A DNA stretch of 64,000 bases. It comes from Vibrio sp. DW001 (GTDB taxonomy: Bacteria; Pseudomonadota; Gammaproteobacteria; Enterobacterales; Vibrionaceae). The stretch is from the NCBI RefSeq assembly GCF_029016285.1, contig NZ_CP091975.1, positions 2,170,001-2,234,000 of the forward strand, in the 5' to 3' direction. This document shows, in pieces, positions 53,539-62,794 of this stretch. A program made the translations under genes and the position numbers. Each line of letters opens with the position of its first letter. Within the stretch, counting starts at the first letter, position 1. The notes beneath the pieces are model-generated. The model searched no databases and had not been told where the DNA came from. It was given only the letters and a program-made list of their open reading frames with translations.

Positions 53539-54253
53539 TTTAGATGAAACCTTGATAGCCGCCGATAGCGCTTCCCTGTTTTGTCAGTATCTTGTTGAAC
53601 ATCAATTAATCGATGCCAATTTTGTAGAAAAAGATGCGGCCTTTATGCGCCTCTACAACTCCGGACAGCTAGATATTAGTGACTATATTGCCTTCTTTGT
53701 TGATGCCTTAAGGCAATATTCAGTCGAAGACATTGAGGTGCTTTTGCCTACTTTTTTAACCGAACATATAAACCAAGTCATCTATCCAGAAGCCGTTGAA
53801 TTGCTAAAGCAGCTAAAGGAACAAGGGCATACAGTAGTGATCGTCTCTGCAACCGCAGAATTCATCGTCTCTGCGATAGCCAAGTTGCTTGGTGTAGACC
53901 ATGTATTGGCTATTCAGCTTGAGACCGACGTGGATAACAACGGGGACGATTTCTATAACGGAAAGATCAAAGGCACGCCATCCTTTCGCGATGGAAAAAT
54001 CAGCCGCCTACAAGCGTGGGTGGCCAAACATAATGAAACAATGGATGGGGCGTATTTTTACTCCGATTCCATTAACGATGTTCCCCTGTTGCAGCTTATC
54101 GACAATCCGGTCGCCACTAACCCGGACACGCAGTTACAACAGATGGCAAATCAGCAAAACTGGAAAATAGTACGCTGGGAAAAACCGCAGTTACATAACG
54201 TAAATCACTCAAATCATACTCATTTTACACAACTGGAGACACACAATGTCTAG
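53519..54253 (+). CDS. HAD-IB family phosphatase (SerB-like)
   Basis: This 244-residue protein has the HAD nucleophile motif VFDLDETLIAADS, motif II VVIVSATAEF, a motif III lysine (KISRLQAW) and motif IV YSDSINDVPLL, the HAD-IB arrangement of phosphoserine-type phosphatases. AGAGGT lies before the ATG. It overlaps its neighbours on both sides (20 and 8 bases), which ties it to the ABC importer operon. The substrate is unknown; a phosphorylated product of the imported compound is plausible. Confidence 0.85.
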   Translation: MTLSVFDLDETLIAADSASLFCQYLVEHQLIDANFVEKDAAFMRLYNSGQLDISDYIAFFVDALRQYSVEDIEVLLPTFLTEHINQVIYPEAVELLKQLKEQGHTVVIVSATAEFIVSAIAKLLGVDHVLAIQLETDVDNNGDDFYNGKIKGTPSFRDGKISRLQAWVAKHNETMDGAYFYSDSINDVPLLQLIDNPVATNPDTQLQQMANQQNWKIVRWEKPQLHNVNHSNHTHFTQLETHNV

Positions 54254-56294
54254 ACTGATGTTCGCTGGTGCGTTGGCACTATTATCAAGCCAAGCCATGG
54301 CAGCATGTCCTAACGTTGCAGGCAAAGATGCAGGCGGTCAATACCCGCACCTATTTGAAAAAGCTGAGTTTGAAGCGCAGTACAATTGCAGCCTTTCTTT
54401 TAGAGAAAATCCCGATATCAACGCACTTAATCAACGTATTGCTGGTAACCCGACACTCGCGCCATTAAGTGAACGTTTACCGTCGGAGCCATTGGTTATC
54501 GCGCCTTATCTCAGCATCGGCAATTACGGTGGTGTGTTAGATGGTATCTCTAAGGCGACCGAATCTGGCACCTCAGATTTGCTTTCCATTCGCCACGTAA
54601 ACTTGGTCCGTTTTAATGATGATCTTGAAACGATAGTGCCTAATGTCGCGAAGTCTTGGTTGTGGAATGATGACTTCACTCAATTAACCATCACCCTACG
54701 AAAAGGGCATAAATGGTCTGATGGCAAACCATTTACGGCAAACGATATTGCATTTTGGTACAACGATATCCTAATGAACAGTGAGATCATCGAGAAACCA
54801 AAAGAGCGTTTTCTTTCTGAAGGCAAAAAGATGAAAGTTGAAGCGCTTAACGATACCACTATCCGCTTCACGACAAACGCACCAAAGCCAGGATTACTAA
54901 CGAACTTTGCGCTTGATTATGCTCAACCTTTTCAGCCACAGCATCTCCTGAGTAAATTCCATCCAGATTTTAATAAAGACGCCGACAAGCTAGCAAAATC
55001 ACTTGGGTTCGACAGTGGTTACGACGTCATTAACTTCTATTACGGCCAATCAGATTGGAAAGATATTCCTACACCATTGTTGAAAGATGAAGCCGCATCC
55101 AAGCGACTCGCGGCCGCTGGGTACACCGGTATTGCGCCGACACTTGAGTCCCATTTAGTCGTGGAGGACACTCTCGAAGGCCGTCGTCTAGTGGCGAACC
55201 CTTACTTCTTCCAAGTTGATACTGCGGGTAATCAGTTGCCGTATATCAATGAGATAAAAGAGGTCTACATTGGTGATGAAAATATACAAACAACCAAGCT
55301 AATTGCAGGCGAAGTTGATTATAAATCTCAGTCGGTCAATCTTCCTGCTGCCCCTGTACTGCTTGAGAATCGCGATATGGGTAATTACAACGTCAGTCTG
55401 CGCCCAACAATGGGTGAAACGACTTTTGCCTTTAACCTGACCGATAAAGACTTAGAGAAACGAGCCGTTTTCAACGACGTTAAATTCCGTCAAGCGATGT
55501 CCGTTGCCATCAACCGTAACTACATCAATGAAATTGCTTACTTCAAACTCGGCAAACCGACGCAATACACGGCATTTGATGCCGATACTGCTAACTTCGT
55601 CACTGAAGAACTTAAAACCAAATGGACTGAGTTTGACCAGAAGCAAGCTCAAAAGCTGCTAGACAAAGCCGGCGTTAAAGACAAAGACGGTGACGGATTC
55701 CGTGATCTACCGTCCGGCAAGAAATTTGAATTAACCATTCAATACGCGACGCAAGGCGCGGCAACAGAAGTGGTAGAGATCGTCGCCGCTAACTGGGCGG
55801 ATGTTGGTGTAAAAACCACCATCAAAGAGGTCACATCTGATGAATATCGTAACTCACAAACCGCGAACGACTTATCGGTTTTGGTATGGGTAATGGGACG
55901 ACCTCTTGCCACTATTGCGAGCAACAACGAGAACTTATTGCCTCCTTACGACAACTTTTTCGGCCTGCGCACGGGCATGCTTTGGTCTCAATATAGAGAG
56001 ACCAACGGCGCTGAAGGTGTGAAGCCACCGAAAACAGTAGACGAAATGCAGGTCATGGCGGATCGCTTTGTCACTCTGCCTTCTGGCTCTGAAGAGTCAA
56101 ATAAGCTTGGCAAAAAGATAGCCGAAAAAGTGGTTTCCGACCTATTTATTATCGGCACGGTAAAGGCGGTAGCACCCATCTATCACAATCGAAAACTGGT
56201 TAATTTCTCGGTTCCTAAAACCTCTTCATATGATTACTACCGCGTATACCCATATCTACCAACGCAATGGTACTTGGATGAAGCAAGCAATTAA
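54246..56294 (+). CDS. Dipeptide-type ABC importer, periplasmic solute-binding protein (SBP family 5)
   Basis: At 682 residues this is larger than typical family-5 binding proteins (~530). It has a signal peptide (MSRLMFAGALALLSSQAMA), then LVRFNDDLETIVPNVAKSW, the family block LRKGHKWSDGKPFTANDIAFWYNDIL and a C-terminal region with VFNDVKFRQAMSVAINRNYI. GGAG precedes the ATG, which overlaps the HAD gene by 8 bases. Oversized relatives bind larger or conjugated ligands. Context suggests an organophosphonate or phosphate ester (inference). Confidence 0.9.
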   Translation: MSRLMFAGALALLSSQAMAACPNVAGKDAGGQYPHLFEKAEFEAQYNCSLSFRENPDINALNQRIAGNPTLAPLSERLPSEPLVIAPYLSIGNYGGVLDGISKATESGTSDLLSIRHVNLVRFNDDLETIVPNVAKSWLWNDDFTQLTITLRKGHKWSDGKPFTANDIAFWYNDILMNSEIIEKPKERFLSEGKKMKVEALNDTTIRFTTNAPKPGLLTNFALDYAQPFQPQHLLSKFHPDFNKDADKLAKSLGFDSGYDVINFYYGQSDWKDIPTPLLKDEAASKRLAAAGYTGIAPTLESHLVVEDTLEGRRLVANPYFFQVDTAGNQLPYINEIKEVYIGDENIQTTKLIAGEVDYKSQSVNLPAAPVLLENRDMGNYNVSLRPTMGETTFAFNLTDKDLEKRAVFNDVKFRQAMSVAINRNYINEIAYFKLGKPTQYTAFDADTANFVTEELKTKWTEFDQKQAQKLLDKAGVKDKDGDGFRDLPSGKKFELTIQYATQGAATEVVEIVAANWADVGVKTTIKEVTSDEYRNSQTANDLSVLVWVMGRPLATIASNNENLLPPYDNFFGLRTGMLWSQYRETNGAEGVKPPKTVDEMQVMADRFVTLPSGSEESNKLGKKIAEKVVSDLFIIGTVKAVAPIYHNRKLVNFSVPKTSSYDYYRVYPYLPTQWYLDEASN

Positions 56295-56338
56295 ATCACG
56301 TCGTTAACAGTAAAACATAACGAGAAAATAAGCGCGTA

Positions 56339-56368
56339 GACATGGGCAAGGAAGCCCATGTCATTTTT
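56339..56368 (+). other. Intercistronic hairpin after the binding-protein gene
   Basis: GACATGGGC and GCCCATGTC form a perfect 9-bp stem around a 6-base loop and are followed by ATTTTT. It resembles a partial terminator that would raise binding-protein mRNA over the permease genes. Confidence 0.75.
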
Positions 56369-56400
56369 GGTTTGTATTGTATTTAAAGGTGAGCAAAGTG

Positions 56401-57579
56401 ATGAGTTTTCTTTCGCAAACGTGGCTGTTCTGGATACTGCTTGTGATAGGTGGTTTCCTATTTATTCGCGGACGCGGTAGTCAATATTTCAACTATGTAT
56501 TCAACCGCTATGTCTTGGCTTTGATTACTTTGCTGATAGTAAGCGCAATTGTATTTTCGCTAATGGAAGCCCTGCCTGGTGACTGTGCAGAGAAGTATAT
56601 TGCCTACAAAAACACTCAGGGTGAAACCATTACACAGGCAGATATCGACGCGGAACGATCGCGGATGGGATTGGACAAACCATTGCCTTTACGCTGGGGT
56701 AAATGGGTTACCGATTTAACATTGCGCGGGGACTTGGGTTTTAGCTGTGCTAAACGTCAGTCCGTTAACCTTGCTCTGGGCGACCGATTTTGGATGAGCC
56801 TTGGCTTTTGTCTTGCCGCACTTTTCCTCTCTTATTTAGTGGCGGTTCCCTTTGGTATTTTTTCAGCTTTCACCATCAATAAGTCGTGGACAGACAAAAA
56901 TCCGCAACACCCAGTTCGACAACGAGTCATCAATACACTTGGGCTGTCATTGAAAAAACTGGTCGACTTGCAGCTTCGTATCATCAGCTATCTAGGGTTG
57001 GCGCTACCAAATTTTCTTTTAGCACTCACCATTATTCTTATCTATGTCTTCGCTGGTGAGCCGGCTCCAACTGGGCTCTATTCTGATGAATGGCAAGGGG
57101 TCGCATGGTTTACCGAAACGGGTTTTTCCTATGGAAAGCTGAGCGATTTCCTAAACCATATATGGTTGCCAATATTCGTTATTGGCTGGTCTGCCACTGC
57201 ATTACAACTTCAAACCGTACGAGCGCTGGTAGTTGACGAATCAAACAAACTTTATGTCGATGCCGCACGCGCCAGAGGGGTTGATGGTATGGCGTTATGG
57301 GCAGGTTATCCGGTACGTCATTCAATCAGTCCCTTATTTAACAGCGTAGGATTTGACTTTCAACGGGTGTTTAATGACCTGCCAATTGTCGCCATTGTGA
57401 TCGGCCTTACCGATGCTGCCGCTCTGTTAATTGAAGCTCTTTCAATGACCAATGATCAAGAACTCGCCGCCGCAATCCTATTTCTCGTAGCGCTAGTAGT
57501 GATCGCGATGAATTTTATTACCGATGTGGTTCTAGCCGCTGTCGACCCTAGGGTTAGACAAAGCGTACTGGGGAAATAA
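56401..57579 (+). CDS. Dipeptide-type ABC importer permease 1 (DppB-like)
   Basis: This 392-residue permease starts at the ATG at 56401, nine bases after AAGGTG. The N-terminal helix is followed by YVLALITLLIVSAIVFSLMEALPGD, the typical start of DppB/OppB permeases, and the EAA-type loop VDAARARGVDGMALWAGYPVRHS docks on the ATPase. The region between helices 2 and 4 is longer than usual, and two Cys appear near DCAEKYIA and FSCAKRQ. It is three bases before the second permease gene. Confidence 0.9.
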   Translation: MSFLSQTWLFWILLVIGGFLFIRGRGSQYFNYVFNRYVLALITLLIVSAIVFSLMEALPGDCAEKYIAYKNTQGETITQADIDAERSRMGLDKPLPLRWGKWVTDLTLRGDLGFSCAKRQSVNLALGDRFWMSLGFCLAALFLSYLVAVPFGIFSAFTINKSWTDKNPQHPVRQRVINTLGLSLKKLVDLQLRIISYLGLALPNFLLALTIILIYVFAGEPAPTGLYSDEWQGVAWFTETGFSYGKLSDFLNHIWLPIFVIGWSATALQLQTVRALVVDESNKLYVDAARARGVDGMALWAGYPVRHSISPLFNSVGFDFQRVFNDLPIVAIVIGLTDAAALLIEALSMTNDQELAAAILFLVALVVIAMNFITDVVLAAVDPRVRQSVLGK

Positions 57580-57582
57580 CCG

Positions 57583-58836
57583 ATGACTCGTATATTAACA
57601 AATCCATTTACAGCAATACTCCGTCGTAAGAAGAAAAAGACGCAAGCCGATGACGCCTATTACACCGCAGGACAAATGGCGTTGATAAAGGCCCGCTTTA
57701 AAAGTAAAACCAGTGGCGTTGTGGCAGCTTGGATCTTATTCTCACTCGTGATGCTTGGCTTTTTTGCCCCATTTTTTGCACCCAATGACCCGACGATTCG
57801 TGGCGCGAACATAGAGTATCGCCGAGGCGCCCCACAGGTTGTCTATTTCTGGGATGAAAATGGCTTCTCACTCAGGCCGTTTACCTACAGCTACCACAAA
57901 GAGAAAGCCACGCTTGATCTTTCTTCTTTGGGTGGTGATTTGGCCGCATTAGACGCACTCACCTCTGGCGACGCCCTTACCTCTTCAAGTCAAAATAAGT
58001 TTATTACCAACCCCAATCAGCGGCGTTATCTTCAGTTTTTTTTCAAAGGCTGGGAATATCAACTGATAGATTTCACCCTTCTAGGTCATGAGTTTAACCT
58101 TAAATGGGACAGGCACCTTTTCGGTGTGGAGGAAGGACAGGTTCACCTATTGGGGACAGATGAAGATGGAAAAGACGTGCTTAGCCGAACCCTTCACGCT
58201 ATCTGGGTCACCATCAGTATTGCCATTGTCGCCCTTATCGTGAAACTGTTGGTGTCGCTGCTTGTTGGGGGTGTTAGTGGGTACTTTGGCGGCAAGGTGG
58301 ATGCGGTGATGATGAGCATCACAGAGGCGGTTCGGGTCATCCCATCTATCCCTATTTACCTCGCCTGCGCCGTTGCCCTCTCCGAGCTAGAACTCGATGC
58401 CACTCAGCGTTATTTTGCTATCGCTGTCGTGATAGGCGCATTGGATTTTGCCACCTTAGGACGTCGCCTTAGAACCCATATTTTGACCGAACGCAATCAA
58501 GACTATGTGCTCGCCGCACAGCTTTGCGGTTCCAGCACCTGGCGTATTATATGGCGTCATTTGGTGCCAAGTTTTTCTAGCTACATTATCGTCGATACCC
58601 TGATCAATTTCCCGTATGTGATTTTGGCAGAAACCAGTTTAAGTTTTCTCGGTTTAGGTCTCACCGAACCCGTGAACAGCTTAGGGGTGTTACTACAGAA
58701 AGCGCAAGATCCAGACATACAACAAAACATGATGTGGCAGTTCTATCCTGTGGTGCTCTTTGTTGCATTAATCATGGCCTTTGTATTTGTTGGCGACGCA
58801 CTTCGAGACTCTGCCGACCCATATTCTGAAAAATAA
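57583..58836 (+). CDS. Dipeptide-type ABC importer permease 2 (DppC/YejE-like)
   Basis: The 417-residue protein has the N-terminal LIKARFKSKTSGVVAAWILFSLVMLGFFAPFFAPNDPT of DppC-type permeases, a long periplasmic domain (about 70-200) as in YejE, then HLLGTDEDGKDVLSR and the EAA loop VLAAQLCGSSTWRIIWRHLVPS. The long domain and oversized binding protein together resemble the microcin/peptide importer YejABEF. It is followed 29 bases later by the fused ATPase gene. Confidence 0.9.
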   Translation: MTRILTNPFTAILRRKKKKTQADDAYYTAGQMALIKARFKSKTSGVVAAWILFSLVMLGFFAPFFAPNDPTIRGANIEYRRGAPQVVYFWDENGFSLRPFTYSYHKEKATLDLSSLGGDLAALDALTSGDALTSSSQNKFITNPNQRRYLQFFFKGWEYQLIDFTLLGHEFNLKWDRHLFGVEEGQVHLLGTDEDGKDVLSRTLHAIWVTISIAIVALIVKLLVSLLVGGVSGYFGGKVDAVMMSITEAVRVIPSIPIYLACAVALSELELDATQRYFAIAVVIGALDFATLGRRLRTHILTERNQDYVLAAQLCGSSTWRIIWRHLVPSFSSYIIVDTLINFPYVILAETSLSFLGLGLTEPVNSLGVLLQKAQDPDIQQNMMWQFYPVVLFVALIMAFVFVGDALRDSADPYSEK

Positions 58837-58865
58837 TAGACAGTACAGATAACGGAGAAAATAAC

Positions 58866-60611
58866 ATGACTAATTTAATCAGTAGCAAAAAACGCCTACT
58901 TGAGATTCGCGACCTGACTGTCGATTTTCGAACCGATGAGGGTTTAGTAAGAGCCGTAGATCGAATCAACCTGAAAGTAGATCAAGGCGAAATAATGGGG
59001 CTGGTAGGCGAAAGTGGCTCTGGTAAATCAGTCAGTGCAAAAAGTATTATGCGCCTGATGCCAAGCAACGCCATTATCCAACAGCCAAGCCGTATTCAGC
59101 TAAACCATGAAGGCAAAGATACCAATGTATTGGCGCTTCAAGGGCGAGATTTGAGACTGGTGCGAGGCAACGCTGTCTCGATGATTTTCCAAGAACCTAT
59201 GGCCAGCTTCGCCCCCGCCATTCGTATCAGCGACCAAATAATACAAACTATGCAAATCCATTTAGGCTACGACAAAGCACTCGCACGTAAAAAAGGAATA
59301 GAGCTTTTTGAACGCGTCGGCATTACCGACCCCGAGACACGTTTTGACCAATACGTATTTGAACTATCTGGCGGTATGCGTCAGCGCGCCATGATCGCGA
59401 TGGCACTCTCAACGAAGCCAAAACTGCTCATCGCTGACGAACCCACGACCGCATTGGATGTCACTATTCAGGCACAGGTACTGGACCTGATGCTGGAACT
59501 TCGCGAACAATATGGCATGGCGATGTTGTTTATCACCCATGACCTCGGTGTTGTGTCCAAAATTGCCGATAATGTCACCGTGATGCGCAAAGGCGAGGTG
59601 GTCGAAGAAGGGGGGGCAGACGATGTTTTATTCTCCCCCAAACATGCCTATACAAAACGACTGCTTGATGCGCTGCCACACCTAAATGACCTGCCTCTGC
59701 CTCCAAAAACCAAACCAGATCCTTTGGTCAGCATTAAGGACCTATCCATCTCTTATACGATGTCAGGAAGTACCCGAAAAACCGAGCAGTTTGTTGCGGT
59801 CAAAAACATCTATCTCGATCTACCGCAAGGGCAGATAATTGGGTTGGTAGGCGAAAGTGGCTCAGGAAAAACATCCTTGGGCAAGGCGTTACTCGGTGCG
59901 TCCCCCATCAGCAGTGGCACGGTAAAATACCACAACACAGAGAAACCAATAGAGTTTGGTTCTACAAAAAAATATAAGCGCAGTCGGTTGGCAAAAGTGG
60001 CGCAGATAGTATTTCAGGACCCATACAGTTCTCTTAATCCCAGAATGACGGTACGAGACATCATTGCAGAACCACTCGAAGCCATGAAATTGACACGAAA
60101 TAGAGAAGAAACGGACCAACGAGTGATAGAGATAGCCAAACTTTGTCATATCGATGTATCTCATCTACGCCGTTTTCCACACGCTTTTTCTGGTGGTCAA
60201 AGGCAACGCATCAGTATTGCACGGGCATTGGTATGCAAACCCAAGTTCATCGTTGCAGATGAGTCTGTCGCCGCTTTAGACGTCTCTATCCAAGCTGAAA
60301 TTCTTAATTTGCTGAAAGAACTGCGAGAACAATTGGGAATTACTATCCTGTTTATTTCACATGATCTAAGTGTTATTGCCAACCTGTGTGACTGGGTTTG
60401 CGTAATGAAAAGTGGCGAGTTGGTAGAGCAAGGTACGGTGCGAGAAATATTCCTCGCCCCTCAGCGTGACTACACTCAGAAGCTGATCGCGTCGATACCA
60501 CTCTTGGAACAGAGAAAAGACAAAAACCAATTGGAAGTGGTTAGATTGGGTAAAACTTCTGAGAAGACACCCTTAATGAGCCAATCCATTGCTATGAAGT
60601 GCGCAATCTAA
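58866..60611 (+). CDS. Dipeptide-type ABC importer ATPase with two fused nucleotide-binding domains (YejF-like)
   Basis: The 581-residue protein contains two complete ATPase domains. The first (about 10-265) has GESGSGKSVSAK, LSGGMRQRAMIAMAL and LLIADEPTTALD. The second (about 285-555) has GESGSGKTSLGK, FSGGQRQRISIARAL and FIVADESVAALD, where the usual Pro after the catalytic Glu is Ser. GGAGA precedes the ATG. It completes the importer with the two permeases and binding protein. The last ~25 residues are unusual and poorly conserved in appearance. Confidence 0.93.
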   Translation: MTNLISSKKRLLEIRDLTVDFRTDEGLVRAVDRINLKVDQGEIMGLVGESGSGKSVSAKSIMRLMPSNAIIQQPSRIQLNHEGKDTNVLALQGRDLRLVRGNAVSMIFQEPMASFAPAIRISDQIIQTMQIHLGYDKALARKKGIELFERVGITDPETRFDQYVFELSGGMRQRAMIAMALSTKPKLLIADEPTTALDVTIQAQVLDLMLELREQYGMAMLFITHDLGVVSKIADNVTVMRKGEVVEEGGADDVLFSPKHAYTKRLLDALPHLNDLPLPPKTKPDPLVSIKDLSISYTMSGSTRKTEQFVAVKNIYLDLPQGQIIGLVGESGSGKTSLGKALLGASPISSGTVKYHNTEKPIEFGSTKKYKRSRLAKVAQIVFQDPYSSLNPRMTVRDIIAEPLEAMKLTRNREETDQRVIEIAKLCHIDVSHLRRFPHAFSGGQRQRISIARALVCKPKFIVADESVAALDVSIQAEILNLLKELREQLGITILFISHDLSVIANLCDWVCVMKSGELVEQGTVREIFLAPQRDYTQKLIASIPLLEQRKDKNQLEVVRLGKTSEKTPLMSQSIAMKCAI

Positions 60612-60620
60612 GAGGTTTTG

Positions 60621-61523
60621 ATGGGTTACTCTCTTTCCGAGATCCGGGCGTATAACGCCATCGTAAAATGCGGTAACTTTAGCCGTGCGGCTGAAAAACT
60701 TAACGTCAGCCAACCTGCCGTTACCGCCCAAATCCGAAAGCTAGAAAGTCGTTTTGAGTATCCTTTACTCGAACGATTTAGCAAAGGGGTGAGCCCCACA
60801 GAGTTGGGTAAGCGGCTTTATCACCTTTCTTGTCAATACGAAGACCTCGACAAGGCAATCGATGTATTAGCCAACCCGAACAAAGACTTCGGAAACGTGA
60901 CGTTGAAGGTCGCCACAGCTTCTACGCTTGTTTTTATGCCGCTGATAGCGCAATTTCGCCAGCGTTTTCCTGATGTTACATTGAAGCTCATTTCTTCGCC
61001 GACCGCAGAGTGTTGTGATCTACTGCTCAAGCGAGAAGTTGACATCGCATTGTGTCCCATGCGTGACGATTTAAAAGGGGTATCCAAACTTCCTTTTCAT
61101 ACCCATTCACTTGTCGCTATTATTCCCCTCACCCATCCTCTTGCTCAGTGTTCAGAAGTCTCATTTGAACAACTCTCACGTGAGTCACTCATCTACTCAC
61201 GTCCGTATACCTGTACTCAAAGTGTGGTTGACGACTATTTCAATCTCCTCAATTTACAACCCAATACGTCGATAGTGATGGATAATCGTCAGGAAATTTG
61301 TGAGGCAGTCGCTTACAACTTAGGGATAGGTTTTGTCTTGGAAAATGATATACACCCTGATCCGCGCTTTTGTATTAGGCCGATTAAAGAAGTAGACAAT
61401 GTGGTAGAAGAACACGTCTCTTGGTTAAAAAACCGAAGCGTATTGCCCGGTATTAAAGACTTTGTTCAACAGGCATTGGAATTGCGATGTCACTCTGATG
61501 GTTCCTTGTCATTTTCACCCTAA
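60621..61523 (+). CDS. LysR-family transcriptional regulator
   Basis: This 300-residue regulator has the N-terminal LysR helix-turn-helix (SLSEIRAYNAIVKCGNFSRAAEKLNVSQPAVTAQIRKLE) and a periplasmic-binding-like effector domain (about 90-295). ATG at 60621 has AAGAGG five bases upstream; a TTG directly before it is less likely. It follows the ATPase by nine bases on the same strand, so it is probably in the importer operon and may add a second level of control besides PhnR. LysR regulators of 2-aminoethylphosphonate genes are known, which suits this position (inference). Confidence 0.9.
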   Translation: MGYSLSEIRAYNAIVKCGNFSRAAEKLNVSQPAVTAQIRKLESRFEYPLLERFSKGVSPTELGKRLYHLSCQYEDLDKAIDVLANPNKDFGNVTLKVATASTLVFMPLIAQFRQRFPDVTLKLISSPTAECCDLLLKREVDIALCPMRDDLKGVSKLPFHTHSLVAIIPLTHPLAQCSEVSFEQLSRESLIYSRPYTCTQSVVDDYFNLLNLQPNTSIVMDNRQEICEAVAYNLGIGFVLENDIHPDPRFCIRPIKEVDNVVEEHVSWLKNRSVLPGIKDFVQQALELRCHSDGSLSFSP

Positions 61524-61556
61524 AGGCAGTGCGATTACTAAGCGCCAAAGCAACCT

Positions 61557-62573
61557 TTATCGTTGACTAGGTTTTAAGGAATTCCTCTCTATCAGCTCAA
61601 CAGGAATCATTAACTTTACGAGAGTATCGTCCTGCTCTTGTATCTGGTTAACGACGATTTTTACCGTTTCTCGGGCAAGGCGCTTATAATCTTGCTTAAA
61701 TGAAGTGAGTTGGTAACTCATCCAATCGGCCTGTGGGATATTGTCAAAGCCGATGACTTGAAGTTCATTCGGAATCGATAGGTTCAACTCATATCTGGCT
61801 AAGTCCATCAATGAGATCGCAATAATATCGGTTGCACAAAATACAGCATCTGGCGCGTCTTGTTGAGTTAACATATGCCTGATTTTATTTTGCGCCAGAT
61901 TGTAATCATAATTCGCCTCAACATAGACAGGTTCTATATCAAGTAGTTCTCGCGTCGCATCCGCAAAACCAGCTAAACGTTCAGCGTTGGTGGCTGTAGG
62001 AATTTCACCCGTTATATAGGCTGGCCTTTTTGCTCCGCGCTCAATAAACTCATTTGCTGCTTTATATCCGGCGGCATAGTTATCACTAATAGCATAACTA
62101 CACTTCGTTCCTTCTTCCACTCGGGCAAATTGAACAATCGGTATATTGAAGTTCTGACATTCTTCATATATCGCGGTATTAAATTGAGCTGATGCGGCAA
62201 TAACACCATCTACTTTGTACTGAAAAATATTTGGTATTGTACGGTGTTTCCTATCATCACGTTCCCATGGGATTAGCACGGCAGAATAACCGTTCCTTTG
62301 GAGTTCGGCACTGATCAGTTGCAATGTCTCCATATGGATTGGGTAATCTGTGTCTGGAAAAACTAAACCGATTAATTTGGATTCTCTCGTCGTCAAGCTT
62401 CGAGCAAAGGCGTTGGGGCGGTAATTCAACGATTTGGCTGCATCCAATACTTTTATCCGTGTTTTTTCAGACGTTGAACTGCCATCAATGAATACGCGAG
62501 ACACGGTAGACTGAGAAACCCCTGCCAACTTTGCCACATCTTTGGACGTCACACTTATGTTCTTATCTGCCAT
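61557..62573 (-). CDS. LacI-family transcriptional regulator
   Basis: This 338-residue protein has a LacI helix-turn-helix (VTSKDVAKLAGVSQSTVSRVF), the hinge with NYRPNAFARSLTTRESKLIGLVFP and a sugar-binding-type effector domain (DAVFCATDIIAISLMDLARY, ELQVIGFDNIPQADWMSYQLTS). It is convergent with the LysR gene and lies downstream of the SnoaL-like gene on the same strand, separated by a terminator. It probably controls the SnoaL/transporter genes. No clear operator was found. Confidence 0.9.
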   Translation of the reverse strand: MADKNISVTSKDVAKLAGVSQSTVSRVFIDGSSTSEKTRIKVLDAAKSLNYRPNAFARSLTTRESKLIGLVFPDTDYPIHMETLQLISAELQRNGYSAVLIPWERDDRKHRTIPNIFQYKVDGVIAASAQFNTAIYEECQNFNIPIVQFARVEEGTKCSYAISDNYAAGYKAANEFIERGAKRPAYITGEIPTATNAERLAGFADATRELLDIEPVYVEANYDYNLAQNKIRHMLTQQDAPDAVFCATDIIAISLMDLARYELNLSIPNELQVIGFDNIPQADWMSYQLTSFKQDYKRLARETVKIVVNQIQEQDDTLVKLMIPVELIERNSLKPSQR

Positions 62574-62735
62574 TTAACAATTACCATCATAATTCCAGTA
62601 CATGCTGATTGTAACAGAATTATCTACTACGTAGTCATTCGATTCGATTCTAAGTATCTTATATTTTTCACTGAGTTAGAGTTTCAATAGGTTATCTTTT
62701 GAAGTCAATTCACAGCACTGTAACTCATTAAAATT

Positions 62736-62765
62736 AAAAACGCCCTCAGCTATAAGGGCGTTTTT
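62736..62765. terminator. Bidirectional intrinsic terminator after the SnoaL-like gene
   Basis: AAAAACGCCCT and AGGGCGTTTTT pair perfectly around an 8-base loop, with U-tracts on both strands. Confidence 0.88.
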
Positions 62766-62794
62766 ATACGTTATCAGAGCAAAATAGCTTAGAT

